A DNA stretch of 64,000 bases from Rhynchopus sp. YZ270_cl-10 (GCA_964035575.1 OZ037839.1:682001-746000); one strand, 5' to 3'; positions 51,301 through 61,775 are shown, numbered from the stretch's first letter. Translations and numbers: made by a program. The notes: generated from the sequence alone by a model not told the origin.

Positions 51301-51450
51301 CCAGGATGGGTGCCATCAGTAAACAGTGAACAGTAAGCGAATAAATAGAGAAAGGGTGGGGGTATTTCATTTTGTTTAATAGTTGACTCTAGATATGAAC
51401 GGGGGTGGGGTGTGCATGGGTAGGGAGGTTGAGGGAAATGAAAAGAAATG

Positions 51451-51625
51451 TGACTTGAAATACAATTCCCTCTCGTGAACAGTGTACCTTGGTACAAATG
51501 ACCGGTGCACCGTGGGGTGGACCCCAACAAGCAGTCCTACATCCATTTCGTGGTTTACCTCTGACATCTGATATGCTCTACTCCCGCTTCCTCTCGTCAG
51601 TCAGATGAATGAAAGGATCATTCGA
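51451..51625 (+). repeat. Dispersed repeat R150, copy 5
   Basis: The fullest copy: GTGACTTGAAATACAATTCC to GTCAGATGAATGAAAGGATC, with GTACAAATGACCGG and GTCCTACATCCATTTCGTGG inside. Confidence 0.6.
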
Positions 51626-52154
51626 GACGTATCGTTGATTAAGTCTGCGTGATGCAGGTCTGGGAAGAAACGTTTATAAAGATGACCCCAAGCCTCTCAT
51701 GCTTGGTCACCTTGAACAAAAGGAGGTGCTACGTGGCACCATGCAAACAGTTTACCCTGTGAGAACGCTAAACCCTGACCAGTGATGTATATAGGTATCT
51801 GTATGTGGGACCAAATCCCACAAAAAACCGGGAAAAAAAAACTATAGAATTTCGGGATTTTTTGCAATTTTTGCCTTACACAGGGCTCTAAGGGTCCCGA
51901 AGGGACTCCAGAGCAACGCGACCCCACCATGAAGAGCACGGTCGTCAAGAATCCTAAAAAACGAGTCGGTATTCCGCAAAAAGGGGTTCTTTGAGTGACT
52001 CGTGGTTAGATTTTTACACCGTACCATGAATTTTTTTCGCCTGCGGCGACATTTTATCTTATTTTTTTTTGCTCCGCAAAAAAAAATACAATCCGCCTAC
52101 AATGTAGGTAATCGTAAAAAAAAAAAAAAAAAAAAAAAATACAGCTCCCAATGT
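51626..52154. other. Intergenic, no gene recognised
   Basis: A/T-rich DNA with an A-run at 52112-52139. Short frames only. The CAATGT at 52149-52154 is the left target duplication of the next element. Confidence 0.45.
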
Positions 52155-53051
52155 CATACTTGGACCGCCCGAAATATATTTCGGGCATTTCGGGCGATTT
52201 CGGGCGAATTAAGGGCGGATTTCGGGCGATTTTGTGCGCCCGAATTCGCCCGAAAACGCCCGAAGTCGCCCGAAATGCAGATTTCGGGCGAATTCGGGCG
52301 CTTTTTCCTTAGTGAAAACCGATTAGGTAGGGTTCTACTCATTTTCGCAAAAAACTTTTTATATTTGGAAATATTTGATGTCAAATCTGTCAAAATAAGC
52401 AATAATCGAAAACTTTTGTACACCTGAGTGCACTTTGGAGGCCCATGAGAATCACCACCAAATCACGGGTTTTCTGACTATCATTTGCTTATTCCCACCC
52501 AAAACACACTATGAACCGGGTTTTCACTATTTTTTCGTATTGCAGGGTGAATTTTTGTGAATTTTCGGGTCACAGGGTGGTTCTGACCCATTCTGGGGGG
52601 TGTTTCGGGCCTGTAGTTGCTCAGGAGATGCCCAAAAACGTGAAAAATCGCCTTTTTACGTTTTTAGTAGTATTTTAGTGTAAATTGTTAGGGAAATCGG
52701 TTTTATACGTGGCTGCTAACAGAGCTGCACTCATATAAGTTGGGTTCTACTAGGAATTTTTGCTCAATTTTTTTTTCTTTGAACAAATTTTGTGCCAATC
52801 TTTCAAATAAAGCGTTAGATTTTTACACTGGTGGCATGCTTCCCAGCACACATAAGATACTGGTTGTGCGCCCGAATTCGCCCGAATCTGCCCGAAATCG
52901 CCCGAATTCGCCCGAAATGTGCCCAAATTCGCCCGAAATGCGCCCGAATTCGCCCGAATTACGTATAAATTCCCTTTAAAACGCCCGAAATATATTTCGG
53001 GCACATTTCGCCCGAATTCGCCCGAAATATATTTCGGGCGGTCCAAGTATG
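52155..53051. mobile_element. 897-bp MITE of CGCCCGAAAT repeats, 6-bp duplication
   Basis: Ends CATACTTGGACCGCCCGAAA and its inverse, flanked by CAATGT at 52149-52154 and 53052-53057. Both ends are stacks of GCCCGAAATATATTTCGGGC and CGCCCGAATT units. The unique interior includes TTAGTGAAAACCGATTAGGT. A second copy starts at 63735. Non-coding; the short frames here mirror each other. Confidence 0.8.
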
Positions 53052-53057
53052 CAATGT

Positions 53058-54207
53058 CTTCCTTTGTCAGCAGTGCTGAATTTTTGGGCGAAAAAACAAG
53101 CTGACCCCGATCTTGAAATCTGGATTCCTGGATAGGACACTAGTTTTCCACACACAAAAACAATGACTGCCTCACACAAAACCACCGTTTTGGTGGGTGC
53201 TGGCTATATAAAACCCTGCACACAACCACGCGAAAAACCAAAAAAAGGGGGTTTCCCACATATTTCCCCCTTTACTGTACCCCCACCACCCCTATATACA
53301 TTACTGACCCTGACCCCTAAAAAAAAAACAACAACGGGGCGTGCTGTGGATATGGGGAGGCTCGATAGCCCTTTGTGGAAGCAGACTCGATGTGTTCCAT
53401 CACGTAGTCGTCACAGGCTCCCACACATCGTTGTCGTCGGAGCAGTGCGGAAGGAACACAGAATGCACAGACGAAAACTCACACTCGATCACACCAGACG
53501 CATCAGCGCCCATCAAAGCACCAGGATGCTACGGTGGTTTCGATCAAGCCCCCGAGAATCGGGCGCGAAAGTTGGAAGGTGCAAAACCCCCATCACCAAA
53601 AAACCAAAGAAAACTTGACAGATGACTATGCTTATCGCGCACACATCTCCATGCAATAGTATCCTTTGTGATCTCTTTATACAAAAAGAGAGGAGAATTT
53701 TCAAAGGGAGTGCGCTTTTGCTTTTTTTTGTCCAAGACCCGACCCAATCGTTGACTTTGCAAAATATTTTTTGTTGGGTAACCATTTCAGGAGGAAAAAG
53801 GCATAAAAAAGGAAGATCTAGCACCCCTCTCCAAGTCTACGGAGAAGGAAGGGGGTGGGGTGGGGATTGAAAATGTTTTTTTTGTTGTTTGTTTTGAAAG
53901 TGCTTTGCACAGAAGGTTTTGATGCGTAGAACACTGAGTTTTTGGTTTCTGTTTATTTTTGTAAACTTGGTTGTTTTAGTGTAGGCACCCGAAGATGAAC
54001 TCTACTATACTACACGTGTCTAAGTGATGCCGGAGTTACTCCATGCAATGCTCATGGCGGTCGTCGTCGTCCAGTCTCGGTTGGGCGGCGGCGGCAATGG
54101 CTTCCTAGCTGCAGTTTTCTTTTGGTGTTCTTTTTTTGTTTGAAAACTTGGTTGCATTAGTGTAGAGACCCGAGGCTGAACTCCACAATACCAGACACAT
54201 TTCTTTT
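53058..54207. other. Intergenic, no gene recognised
   Basis: 53340-53470 carries the patch shared with 33361-33470 and 41510-41583. 53900-54000 and 54130-54190 share GAAAACTTGGTTGCATTAGT-type sequence (short direct repeat). Two longer plus-strand frames near 53163-53625 have no recognisable domain. Confidence 0.4.
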
Positions 54208-54275
54208 TTTTGATAAATGGTTGGAGTAGTGTAGTTGCCTCGGTTGTGTTGCGACAGTTGTGCAATCCCTCCACT
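54208..54275 (+). repeat. R65 dispersed repeat, copy 3
   Basis: GGTTGGAGTAGTGTAGTTGC, then CTCGGTTGTGTTGCGACAG. Same orientation as the other copies. Confidence 0.6.
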
Positions 54276-54700
54276 GCCGTGTTTTTTTTTTCTTCTCGAA
54301 AACGTTCCAAACTACCCACCTGTGGTGGCTAGTTAGACTGCTTTCAATGTGCCTTATGATACATTCCTTTCTTCAGGGGTAATAGGGTGTCTTTGTTATC
54401 CTGTACAGCGCCGAAGGACGCTCTTATTCATGAAAAACCTAACGAAAATAAGGGGGTGGGGAAATAGCTATCTAAAAAAAGAAAAATAATAAAGAAAAGT
54501 TTCGAACAAGCATCAGGCTTGCTACCTTAATGGTCAACAATGAAAACAAAATGCTCGCATTGGCCTCTTGTGTTAGATCCTGTCAGTCGAAGCAGTATTT
54601 CGCAGTCAGCGAGGAGTATTCCTGTTGGTGTTGTGAAGTAGTTGTCGCATTTGTGACATTTCGATCGTACAAATGAAAGAAAAAAAGGTTTGTGAGATGA

Positions 54701-55498
54701 TCATTTTCTGGATTGGTTATTATCTTCCACCTGATTTTTACCCCGTATAGGCGCGTAAAGGCCCGTACAGGCCAAACCCCACCCCCTATTAGTTACCAAA
54801 CACACACAGACACACACCTTCATCTTTGCGGACATATCAGAGGATTCCTTATCAAACACCGAGGTGAGCTTGTCGTGCTTCGTCTTGAGCTTCAGGAAGC
54901 GCTCCCGCACCTCGTCAAGGTCGATGATGTCGAAGAGCTGCGGTGGGGCCTCCTGGTCCTCCTCCTCCTCCTCGTCCTCCATCTCCTGCCCGCCCTCACA
55001 TCGAATCCCCACATCCGCGCCTCCCTTCGCCACGGCCTTCCCCTTCCCCTTTGTCCCCTTTGTCCCTTTAGATTCTTCGTCATCCGAATCGTCGACGTTA
55101 AATGTAAAAGACAGCACCGTGTCCTCTTCCTCGACAGCGGGTTTGGCTTCGGCGGGCTTGGCAGGGTGTTCTGCGGTTTTATCAATACGACGCTTCTTCC
55201 GTTGTTGTGCAGGGGCTGGTGTGGGGATAGGGTCTGCAGCAGGCGGTGGGGGTTTGCTCTGTTTGGATTTTTTCTTCGGTGAAGGCAACGAAGCAGGCGC
55301 AGGGGAAACTGGCGGAACCGTGGCCGGGGTCGGTGGGTTGATCCCTTCGCAGCTAGTGGCGTGGGAGGCGGCGGTCTTTTTGGTAAAGTCCTTTCCACAG
55401 CCAAGACATTTCCGGCCCCCAGGGCATTTACACAGCCAAATTCGCCGTGCAGTGTCGATCTCACCGCATTTAACACATTTCATTCGTGCGACAAGCAT
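54701..55498 (-). CDS. Cys-rich zinc-finger-like protein with acidic coiled tail
   Basis: ATG at 55498 and 265 open codons, but the last 38 read through a GTGTGTGT donor-like stretch at 54817, so the true first exon is probably 54818-55498 (227 codons). The start is MLVARMKCVKCGEIDTARR, then LCKCPGGRKCLGCGKDF and ASHATSC. The pattern CxxC-x(12)-CxC-x(4)-CxxC-x(11)-HxxxC should bind zinc. Then come a Pro/Lys-rich stretch (LPSPKKKSKQSKPPPPAAD), a basic KKRRIDK possible nuclear signal, a long acidic run (EMEDEEEEEDQEAPPQ) and a helical end (VRERFLKLKTKHDKLTSVF). Likely nuclear and nucleic-acid or chromatin associated by composition; the family is not recognised. A following exon after the TCCAG near 54715 would add a short tail; unproven. 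Confidence 0.6.
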   Translation of the reverse strand: MLVARMKCVKCGEIDTARRIWLCKCPGGRKCLGCGKDFTKKTAASHATSCEGINPPTPATVPPVSPAPASLPSPKKKSKQSKPPPPAADPIPTPAPAQQRKKRRIDKTAEHPAKPAEAKPAVEEEDTVLSFTFNVDDSDDEESKGTKGTKGKGKAVAKGGADVGIRCEGGQEMEDEEEEEDQEAPPQLFDIIDLDEVRERFLKLKTKHDKLTSVFDKESSDMSAKMKVCVCVCLVTNRGWGLACTGLYAPIRGKNQVEDNNQSRK

Positions 55499-55689
55499 TT
55501 TCTTCTTTTTTCCCTGTTTGGTAAAATTGGTAAAATGGTGTCATAGATGGGTGGGGAGTGCAAATATATAGACCGGTAGTTGAAGGGGGGGAGAGGGAGT
55601 AAAAATTTCTTCCAAATCCTGTGTGTAAAATTACTGAATACAGTTTTTAAGCAAACCAAAAAGCAGAGAAAAAAAAGAGAAAAAAAATT

Positions 55690-55810
55690 GACTTGAAATA
55701 CAAAAAAAGCCCTCTCGTGAACAGTGCACCTTGGTACAAATGACCGATACACCATGGGTGGACCCCCCCAACCATGCAGCCCTACATTCATTCATTTTCG
55801 TATAAATCTG
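55690..55810 (+). repeat. Dispersed repeat R150, copy 6
   Basis: TTGACTTGAAATACAAAAAA, GTACAAATGACCGATACACC and CCATGCAGCCCTACATTC. Lies between the zinc-finger-like gene and the EML-type gene. Confidence 0.55.
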
Positions 55811-55912
55811 AAAAAAAAAACACCAATGAATATCGAACCGGTTTCTGCAGAACGCAGGCACACCAAAGAAAACAAGCAATTATTAAAAGAGCAAAATAAC
55901 AAAAAAGCCAAA

Positions 55913-58900
55913 TCAATCATCCCCTCCATCATCTCTCTCCTTCGGCCTAGCCCCAGGATACGTCTCCGCATTGGGGTTGCGATACACATTCGAATCCGCC
56001 TTTCGCCTCCGTGCGATGCTCTCCCGCCTTCGCAACGACGCTTCTAGACGCACTCTGTAGCACGCTGTACCTCGGGATACCGACCCTTTGTGCTGCGCTG
56101 CCCAGGTACGAGTGTGCGGACGCTTGATATCCTTTGAGAAGGCCTCCCTTTTGGCCTCCTTCTCCCCTTCCTTCGATTTTTTCCGCTCTTTTGAATCTTT
56201 TCTCGGTTGAGGCATTGCGGGGGATGTAGGAAATGTGTATGCTCGGGGCGACCCACCACCACCACCACCCCTCCGCACAGAAGGGTGCACTCCCGTCGTG
56301 CCCGCCTCCGGTACCGTATCAGCGTCAGCATCAGCATCGGGAAGGTCGACCACATTCCATTGGAAAATGCAAAGGTCGTTCCCCCCGCAGCTGAACAGCC
56401 GCGTCCCGTCGCTACTCCACGACACCCCGGTGACGTGAGAGGAATGTCCATAAAACTGTCGTTTCTGCGGACGATACTTCAGCTTCCCCCTGGTATCATA
56501 GCCGGACCCTATACAAGGGTAGTTATAGAGTTCTATGGCATAGTTGTCGTTCCCTACTGCCAGCATCGTCATGTCAGGTGACCGTGCGCATGCATTGACA
56601 TCCGTTCCGTCCATAAATTTTGAGAATATACCTTGCACCCCCCACCCTAAGGGGCAAGAGTGTGTTGCCCACTCTACGTCCGCCAGCGACCTGCTGTGTG
56701 TTACCTGAGAGATCCGCCAGCCTACCTTGCAGGTTAGATCGTAGAAGAGCAGCTCGTAGCTTTTGTTGACACATTGGAGCAGGGTCGAGTCGGCGCTCCA
56801 ATCTGCATGGCGTATAGGTGAGGACGCACCTGCGCAGGTTCCGTGGTATGTTACTTCTGTACCAGAGAATTTGTAGATATCCAAAAAATTGAAGGATCCG
56901 ACCGCTAAAAAACGTTCATCTGGCGAGAATTTGACGACCTCAACACGGGCAGTACGGAAACGCGATGTGAGCAATGACGCGGACGCTACTGGGTACACCC
57001 TCCGCAACGACCCAGTTAAATACACCGCAAAACAACCATTTTTAAACCCCACGGCCAGATACGCCCCCGACGCCGAATAAGAGCACTTCCAGGCAGGCAC
57101 TGCGAGCTCCTTCCGCTTCAACAACAACTTCAAATCAGCATCCCACACACGCAATGTCTTATCCTCTGTACACGACGCGAACTGTGGTTTGCTTGGATGC
57201 CGTTCCATCCCCCACAACTCGCCATACCCCTCCGGGGCAGGCCGAACCTCACGTAAATGTGCCCGCAAATCTCCGTGATGCCCTGTAATTTCTTGCCGAA
57301 TGAAACCGACTTTATCATCAAAAAACACTTCAAACACTCCACTAATCCCCCCTACCATAGCAATGCCAGAGCTTCTGCTGAGGCTTACACAGCGAATAGA
57401 ATTCGAAGGGGACGATGCAGCGATGGTACTGAGATCCATAGAATTCATATTTACTGTCCACACCGGCGCCTTTGGTTTTGGATACGGAAGCACACAGGGT
57501 GAGGAGGAGAGCAACGGTTTCCACTCTGTCGGCGATATGTCTGGATAGAGGTCGAAGTACATGAGATCACCGTGTTGCCCTCCGGTGATAAGATAGCGTG
57601 CGGCGTGAATATCGAGGCAGATGCAGCCTGTATAGCGGTTTGGCGCGACGGAGCGTTTTTTTGTAGAAATATTTGTTGATTGCGCCTTTTGTGTCGTACT
57701 ACGGTGGTGGTTTAGTAATGCAATGCGTGCTGCAGCGGCAGGACGGAGGACACTATCCCAATCGTATTTAATCAACTGAAAGGCATCAGAACTGAGCAGG
57801 CCTCCATCCTTCGCGGTAACTTCGTTGATATGCTTTTTTGTAAACCGCTCCAGCCGGCGATACACCGGGTCCACCTTTTTTTCTATCTTGGAAACTCTTC
57901 TCGGGGAGGCAGGGATGCGCTCCGTTATCAAATCGATCCATACATCTTCGGTCATCGCCTTCAGCTCTGTGACACTGTCCAGCGCGCCACCAAAACACTG
58001 CATGTAGGAGTCTAGCGTGCCCACCTCCACCTTGCCTTGCAGAATCTGGTGTAACCTTTGTGCCTCGGAAAACTGTTCGGAAGCATTCTGTACAAAACCG
58101 TTTGGGTCCTCGTCCAGTGTCTTTCCCTCGGTGAGTAGCGCCAAAAAATCGTGCATTTCAGTAACCAGCCCGGTCTCGAGTAGTGCCTTCTGTGCTGTCA
58201 TGCAGTCATTTATATAGTCAATCATTGCCCTTCGTTCTTTTAGGATAGGTTTAGTAAGAGCTGGTTGTGCGCTAAAGACGTGGTCGAGGACTATGTTTTT
58301 GAGAAGAAATTCTGTTGTTTTTACCCCTTTTTTGCTTTCCGGACGCATGACTTTAAAAAGGTAAACACACCCAGACGACCCCGCTGCTACGATGTGCTGC
58401 AAAGAGAACGTCACCATTGAAAAAGAGATGTTCGCGAGCGCCGACAACCGGGTGTCCATTTTGTGTCCAGGAACACTGTGTGGAAGGAGCTTTGCTTTAT
58501 GACGGTGGAGCTGTTTTGCTACGATCGACCAGACATAGATATGTTTGTGACCTACTGTCACAAAGTGATGGTTCGGGTTGAGAACAGAAAACCCACATTC
58601 CTCATTGTTTAACGCATTATCACTGAAGCTGCGGGTCAACCAGGCAAGGTTGTAAATACTATTTCTGCCTGGGGTGGCTAAGGTACAGAGCACGGTAGCG
58701 TGCTTCCAGTCATAGATTGCTACGGTGTGGTTCTCATCATCGCCGATAGCTGCAAGGTGTATTCCGTTCGGGGAAAATGCGCAGCTGGTCACAGCATATT
58801 CTAGAACGCCGGTTAATGAGGTTAAATGCGTGCATTGGCGTTCTTGGAATGAAATCTTCCATACACAGAGAATGCCAAATTTGCTTCCAATTCCTCCTGT

Positions 58901-59440
58901 CGCTGCGACACAGCGGTCGCGGTCTACCGCCATTGATACAATGTCTTCTTTGTGCATTTTGTAATAGAACTGCATATTCGTTGCCACCTCGTGAACAATC
59001 CCCACTGATGCCGAAAAATACACAAAATACCTTCCCCCATCTGCCTCAACCAATGCACCGTTATTCCGCACATTTGTCCGATACCCATATACATGCTCCA
59101 GGCATATCTCTTTATTAGGCATCGCATTGGCATTTTTTATCCCCATTTCTGTGACCCCATTCGGAACCGACCCTTGAATGCTGCCAAGCCACGGCTTCAC
59201 ACAGGTGAACTGTTTGCCTTGGTCAACCCCATCTCCTGTTATATACGCATCCTCTGGGAGTCTCTGTGAGGTGGGGTCGCCTTCTTCTTCCTCTAAGTGA
59301 GAAAGAGGGGAGGAGGAGGGGGAGGAGGGGGAGGCTGGAGAAGATGAGGGGTGTCTGGGATATGTAGAGGTGGTGTGTGGTCCGTGTTGGGGGCTGGTGC
59401 TGCTCTCGGGAGGCCCCCAGCAGAGTGGTTCTCGGAGCAT
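55913..59440 (-). CDS. EML/EMAP-type HELP-WD40 protein with helical insert
   Basis: Single exon. I prefer the ATG at 59440 (MLREPLCWGPPESS, 1175 codons); one at 59557 is in frame but its extension is low complexity. After a Ser/Pro-rich, acidic start comes the HELP motif VKPWLGSIQGSVPNG (81-95), the hallmark of echinoderm microtubule-associated protein-like proteins, then WD40 blades (GILCVWKISF, HVAIYDWKHA-like, HIYVWSIVAK). Residues about 385-580 are a non-WD helical insert (KERRAMIDYINDCMTAQKAL, RRLERFTKKHINEVTAKDGG). A second blade set follows (SCTEDKTLRVWDADL, LFSCGGNDLCIFQWN). The C-terminal 110 residues are very basic (KERKKSKEGEKEAKREAF). EML proteins bind microtubules via the TAPE fold; the insert and basic tail are unusual. 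A cytoskeletal or flagellar role is expected. Confidence 0.85.
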   Translation of the reverse strand: MLREPLCWGPPESSTSPQHGPHTTSTYPRHPSSSPASPSSPSSSPLSHLEEEEGDPTSQRLPEDAYITGDGVDQGKQFTCVKPWLGSIQGSVPNGVTEMGIKNANAMPNKEICLEHVYGYRTNVRNNGALVEADGGRYFVYFSASVGIVHEVATNMQFYYKMHKEDIVSMAVDRDRCVAATGGIGSKFGILCVWKISFQERQCTHLTSLTGVLEYAVTSCAFSPNGIHLAAIGDDENHTVAIYDWKHATVLCTLATPGRNSIYNLAWLTRSFSDNALNNEECGFSVLNPNHHFVTVGHKHIYVWSIVAKQLHRHKAKLLPHSVPGHKMDTRLSALANISFSMVTFSLQHIVAAGSSGCVYLFKVMRPESKKGVKTTEFLLKNIVLDHVFSAQPALTKPILKERRAMIDYINDCMTAQKALLETGLVTEMHDFLALLTEGKTLDEDPNGFVQNASEQFSEAQRLHQILQGKVEVGTLDSYMQCFGGALDSVTELKAMTEDVWIDLITERIPASPRRVSKIEKKVDPVYRRLERFTKKHINEVTAKDGGLLSSDAFQLIKYDWDSVLRPAAAARIALLNHHRSTTQKAQSTNISTKKRSVAPNRYTGCICLDIHAARYLITGGQHGDLMYFDLYPDISPTEWKPLLSSSPCVLPYPKPKAPVWTVNMNSMDLSTIAASSPSNSIRCVSLSRSSGIAMVGGISGVFEVFFDDKVGFIRQEITGHHGDLRAHLREVRPAPEGYGELWGMERHPSKPQFASCTEDKTLRVWDADLKLLLKRKELAVPAWKCSYSASGAYLAVGFKNGCFAVYLTGSLRRVYPVASASLLTSRFRTARVEVVKFSPDERFLAVGSFNFLDIYKFSGTEVTYHGTCAGASSPIRHADWSADSTLLQCVNKSYELLFYDLTCKVGWRISQVTHSRSLADVEWATHSCPLGWGVQGIFSKFMDGTDVNACARSPDMTMLAVGNDNYAIELYNYPCIGSGYDTRGKLKYRPQKRQFYGHSSHVTGVSWSSDGTRLFSCGGNDLCIFQWNVVDLPDADADADTVPEAGTTGVHPSVRRGGGGGGSPRAYTFPTSPAMPQPRKDSKERKKSKEGEKEAKREAFSKDIKRPHTRTWAAQHKGSVSRGTACYRVRLEASLRRRESIARRRKADSNVYRNPNAETYPGARPKERDDGGDD

Positions 59441-59490
59441 GGTTTGTTGGGTATGGGGAGGGGGAGGGAGGAGGGAGGGGGTATTTGTGT
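59441..59490 (-). promoter_or_regulatory. Pyrimidine-rich leader of the EML-type gene
   Basis: Directly before the chosen ATG the minus strand is mostly C and T, as before the LRR and TYW4 genes. This supports the start at 59440. Confidence 0.3.
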
Positions 59491-59642
59491 AGTGTTTGGG
59501 TTGATCCCTGAAGGAGTGTGGATAATGAGGGGGGTAATTGAGTGATGAAAGGATCATTGGAAACACAGGGTCATGTAGGGTCCGACCCCCAAAAGAGTTG
59601 TTGAAACCTTTAAAAAAAAACGCAAAATAGAAATATGGCACG

Positions 59643-60916
59643 GTCCATAAACCACCCCCCCCCCCAAAAGGTAACCTGGGGTCCTTATTTTTATTTCATC
59701 TGGGTTCTACTGGGACTTTCTCCCCGATTTTTTTTTTAATGAACTCAGAGTTAAGTTTCTGGGTTCAATAAAAAAAACGACGAGCAAAAAGTCCAATTGG
59801 AAATATGATGGATACCCCCCGAGAGCAAAATAAACCAACGGTAAAAATTGGTACCCTTGGTTTCCTATAGGTTCCTATAGGAAACCTACATTTTCCCATA
59901 ATTTCCCACACAACTTACTTGACAACAGGATGAAAACAAATACAAAAATGGCAAAAGTGAGTAAAACCGTGCAAGGGGCACTGGACTTTGCTAGGGCTCT
60001 GGGGGAAACGCAGTTCTCAGGGGAGAGACTCGCAAGGAGGTTCTTGCCTACGCGAAGGCACGCAGTTGTTACCGTAGGGGTTTCCGGGAAGACGTGTGGT
60101 TCAAAGCTTTATGGAAAGCGAGAGGAATATCCCTCATCCTTCACAGGAAGAACACCACCCGTGAGGGACGCGCGGTCCAACTGTATTTCTGCAGTAACCT
60201 GGATGAGTGTGTGGGTGTGCCATCAGAAGGTACGTTTTGTACAAGCCTTCCGCGTGTTTGGAGGCACGGACAACGACGCCGGTGCCATTCTCCTTGCTGT
60301 AAGGGGTAAATACGCGTTGTTCACCCCTCCGTACCTTCTGATGGCACCCACACACTCATCCAGGTTACTGCAGAAATACAGTTGGACCGCGCGTCCCTCA
60401 CGGGTGGTGTTCTTCCTGTGAAGGATGAGGGATATTCCTCTCGCTTTCCATAAAGCTTTGAACCACACGTCTTCCCGGAAACCCCTACGGTAACAACTGC
60501 GTGCCTTCGCGTAGGCAAGAACCTCCTTGCGAGTCTCTCCCCTGAGAACTGCGTTTCCCCCAGAGCCCTAGCAAAGTCCAGTGCCCCTTGCACGGTTTTA
60601 CTCACTTTTGCCATTTTTGTATTTGTTTTCATCCTGTTGTCAAGTAAGTTGTGTGGGAAATTATGGGAAAATGTAGGTTTCCTATAGGAACCTATAGGAA
60701 ACCAAGGGTACCAATTTTTACCGTTGGTTTATTTTGCTCTCGGGGGGTATCCATCATATTTCCAATTGGACTTTTTGCTCGTCGTTTTTTTTATTGAACC
60801 CAGAAACTTAACTCTGAGTTCATTAAAAAAAAAATCGGGGAGAAAGTCCCAGTAGAACCCAGATGAAATAAAAATAAGGACCCCAGGTTACCTTTTGGGG
60901 GGGGTGGTTTATGGAC
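59643..60916. mobile_element. 1.3-kb palindromic element with coding-like arms
   Basis: Arms 59643-60233 and 60331-60916 are near-perfect inverted copies around a spacer of about 97 bp; the ends are GTCCATAAACCACCCC. Mirror frames (MKTNTKMAKVSKTVQGALDF at 59930 plus and 60632 minus) translate the same. Another frame reads EVLAYAKARSCYRRGFREDV, then YFCSNLDECVG, faintly like FAR1/MULE N-terminal regions. No full transposase. A clear target duplication was not found. Confidence 0.65.
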
Positions 60917-61117
60917 TGACCCATATAGAAAACAAATTACACCACCCACACTTTTTTTTTTGTGTTCTGCCTGTTCGCTGCTACCCCCTTTTTAAATTAG
61001 GGTAGCACGCCACCCAAGCCAGAAGCCCGCCTCCCCATTCCTGGATTAGGTCATTCCTTTTTGTTAAAGCACGCACCGTTCATTAGACTCCACTTTTTTT
61101 TTTGCTTTTTTTTTTTT
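60917..61117. other. Spacer
   Basis: Short A/T-rich spacer between the palindrome and an R65 repeat. Nothing recognised. Confidence 0.4.
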
Positions 61118-61185
61118 GATAAATTGTTGGAGTAGTGTAGTTGCCTCGGTTGTGTTGCCACAGTTGTGCAATCTCCACTGTCCTT
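61118..61185 (+). repeat. R65 dispersed repeat, copy 4
   Basis: GATAAATTGTTGGAGTAGTG, AGTTGCCTCGGTTGTGTTGC, CACAGTTGTGCAATCTCCAC, again after a T-run. Confidence 0.6.
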
Positions 61186-61607
61186 TTTTGTGTTGTTGTT
61201 ATTGTTGTTGACACAATACCCACCCAAAAAAAGGGCAGGTTCTGTACTTAAAATGTCACTCTTTTTTAAAAGGCTCGGATAACTACTTACAGACGTCTTT
61301 CGACAGACCTTTTTTTCTCTTTTTTTTTCTTTTTCCTCCTTGGGGAGTACATTCCTCGCTTCGTAGCCTCCACGAGAAAAGCCAGATAGCCGATACTATC
61401 TGTCCCCATTTTTGTGTTGTTGCTGTTGTTGTTGTTGTTATTTTGAAACTTGGTTGTATTATGCACATTACACATTAGAAAAAGACTAAAATCTTATTTT
61501 CAATCGAAAGATGGAGTTTATCCACCAGCGTTGTCTCCTCTTTTTGTAAATACGAAAAGAATCTTTTGTTTTTTTGTTTATTTTGCAAATAATTTACTGG
61601 GGGGGGG
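61186..61607. other. Intergenic, no gene recognised
   Basis: Contains two GTTGTTGTT-type stretches (61190-61210 and 61416-61440) and homopolymer T. No coding support. Confidence 0.4.
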
Positions 61608-61775
61608 CCGAATAGTGGACCCCCCCTGAATAGTAGACCCCCCTTGAATAGTAGACCCCCCCTGGGAATTCTGGGTTTTTTTAAATTTTTTTTCCTTTGA
61701 ATAGTGGACCCCCCCTGAGAAATTCTGGGGGAAAATTTTTTTTTCCGCTGAATAGTGGACCCCCCCCAGGTTTTC
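61608..61775. repeat. Tandem GAATAGTGGACCCCCCCTG repeat
   Basis: Five imperfect copies of GAATAGTRGACCCCCC, spaced 20 to about 60 bp; the intervening TTCTGGG-T-run is also repeated. Confidence 0.7.

Noticed and set aside
54550-54700. Extra exon of the zinc-finger-like gene reading KCHKCDNYFTTPTG
   Set aside because: No acceptor lies in front of it in that frame; the in-phase reading is different and short.
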